Translations under genes and position numbers: made by a program
Notes under the pieces: generated by a model
The model's database searches: none
The model's input: only the letters and a program-made list of their open reading frames with translations
Told to the model about the DNA's origin: nothing
Part shown: one piece after another, positions 12,894 through 13,816 of the stretch
Layout of the letters: each line of letters opens with the position of its first letter
Numbering within the stretch: the stretch's first letter is position 1
DNA from: CAZJJK01 sp964546285
Lineage (GTDB): Bacteria; Spirochaetota; Spirochaetia; Treponematales; Breznakiellaceae
NCBI GenBank assembly: GCA_964546285.1
Contig: CAZJJK010000094.1
Span: forward strand, 1-13,816
Direction: 5' to 3'
DNA: 13,816 bases

Positions 12894-13816
12894 ATGTGCG
12901 GAATTGTTGGCTATTGTGGACCAAAGCCGGCGGCGAGCATACTGCTGGATGGTCTTAAGCGTTTGGAGTACCGGGGCTACGATTCGGCTGGTATCGCCGT
13001 TCAAAAGGACGGCGTTCTCGCCGTCTCAAAACGAACCGGAAAAATCAACGATCTCAGGACAGTCGTTCCAAAGGATTTAACGGGCTCCTGCGGCATAGGC
13101 CATACTCGCTGGGCTACTCATGGCGGCGTCACCGACGCTAACGCCCATCCCCACCAAGACGCGTCGGGAAAGATAGCTTTGGCGCATAACGGCATAATAG
13201 AAAACTATCAGACCTTGAAAAGCGCCTTGCACGCCGAGGGCGTGGTTTTTGTCAGCGATACGGACAGCGAGGTTATCGCCCATCTTATCGCCTATTACTA
13301 TGAGGGCGATTTGGAAAAAGCCGTGCGTACGGCTGTTCGACAACTCAAAGGCACCTATGGGATCGCGGTTATCCACGCCGATGAGCCTGGCCGAGTCGTG
13401 GGAGCCCGATATGGTTCTCCCTTGGTGATAGGCGTCGGCGATAATGAAATGTTCCTGGCCTCGGATGTAAGCGCCATGATCGCCCATACCAAACAGGTGG
13501 TATACCTGGAGGATGGCGAACTGGTCAGTTTAAGCGCGAACGGTTTTGACATAACCGATACCCGTGACAATAAAGTAAACCGTAAAGTGGATGAGGTGTC
13601 TTGGGATATCGAATCCATAGAAAAAGACGGTTTTGCCTGTTACATGGAAAAGGAGATTTTTGAACAGCCTGAAACCGTCGCGCAAACCCTAAGCGGACGT
13701 TTGGATACCGAATACGCTACCGGCAAGCTTGGCGGACTTAACATGACGAACCGCGAGCTCCTGGCCGTTAAGCGCATAAAAATTATTGCAGCTGGAACCA
13801 GTTGGCACGCGGGTCT
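12894..13816 (+). CDS. glmS: Glutamine--fructose-6-phosphate aminotransferase (isomerizing), partial
   Basis: The first 307 residues of GlmS, which makes glucosamine-6-phosphate from fructose-6-phosphate and glutamine, the first step towards UDP-GlcNAc and peptidoglycan; the rest is beyond the right edge. The N-terminal glutaminase domain is clear: catalytic C2 in MCGIVGYCG, LEYRGYDSAGIAV, GHTRWATHGGV, HNGIIENY, SDTDSEVIAHLI and GARYGSPLVIG. The window ends as the first SIS sugar-isomerase domain begins (IKIIAAGTSWHAG). The start has GGAGG five bases upstream. The open frame runs off the end. There is no glmS ribozyme in the short leader; control is more likely through the palindrome at the promoter. 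It is divergent from the large unknown gene. Confidence 0.97.
   Translation, partial: MCGIVGYCGPKPAASILLDGLKRLEYRGYDSAGIAVQKDGVLAVSKRTGKINDLRTVVPKDLTGSCGIGHTRWATHGGVTDANAHPHQDASGKIALAHNGIIENYQTLKSALHAEGVVFVSDTDSEVIAHLIAYYYEGDLEKAVRTAVRQLKGTYGIAVIHADEPGRVVGARYGSPLVIGVGDNEMFLASDVSAMIAHTKQVVYLEDGELVSLSANGFDITDTRDNKVNRKVDEVSWDIESIEKDGFACYMEKEIFEQPETVAQTLSGRLDTEYATGKLGGLNMTNRELLAVKRIKIIAAGTSWHAG

Noticed and set aside
11392..12924. Start of the large unknown gene at 12924 and its end at 11392.
   Set aside because: The upstream extension runs across the glmS promoter and start codon and looks non-coding. The end at 11392 is the wrong frame after the gap; the frame ending at 10967 has protein-like composition and is longer.

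Overview
The window looks like a piece of a draft or metagenome-assembled chromosome of a Spirochaetota bacterium, most likely Treponema-like. This rests on gene content and protein flavour: a secreted protein resembling the DUF2259 family, a lamin-tail-type exported protein, a SEC59/DGK1-type lipid kinase, a long-form U32 protein, and a moderately GC-rich genome with tightly packed genes switching strand often. It is inference; no rRNA or other marker gene is present. Three runs of exactly 100 Ns (2862-2961, 9060-9159, 11486-11585) are scaffold joins of unknown true length, and each one interrupts genes.

Left region (1-2861, minus strand): an operon reading leftwards, GntR/YtrA-type regulator -> slipin (SPFH/band 7) with an unusual multi-spanning N-terminus -> LolD/MacB-type ABC ATPase -> LolE/FtsX-type ABC permease, which runs off the window. 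The first two junctions are 4-base ATGA overlaps and the third is an 8-base gap, so the four proteins are probably made together. The regulator's N-terminus and the operon promoter lie in the first N gap. The divergent lipid kinase also loses its start there.

Middle region (2962-7245): lipid kinase (+), an eight-span membrane protein of unknown function (-), a secreted DUF2259-like protein (+), a 109-residue unknown protein (-), thioredoxin with a WCMPC active site (+), and a lamin-tail-like putative lipoprotein (-). Convergent pairs meet within 5 bases or overlap at their stop codons.

Right region (7284-13816): marC-family membrane protein and a long U32 protein (probable RNA-modification enzyme family) in one plus-strand operon. 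The U32 gene carries a 15-bp in-frame tandem repeat (RPMAA) that broke the assembly. Next come ssb (-), a large unknown protein directly upstream of ssb (-), and glmS (+), which leaves the window after its glutaminase domain.

Most of this is ordinary chromosome. The points most worth a second look are the regulator-slipin-ABC operon, the in-frame repeat inside the U32 gene, and small palindromes in front of ssb and glmS. I see no tRNA, rRNA, CRISPR array, insertion sequence or phage gene. The longest stretch without a gene is 6016-6207 (192 bases), which holds probable terminators.
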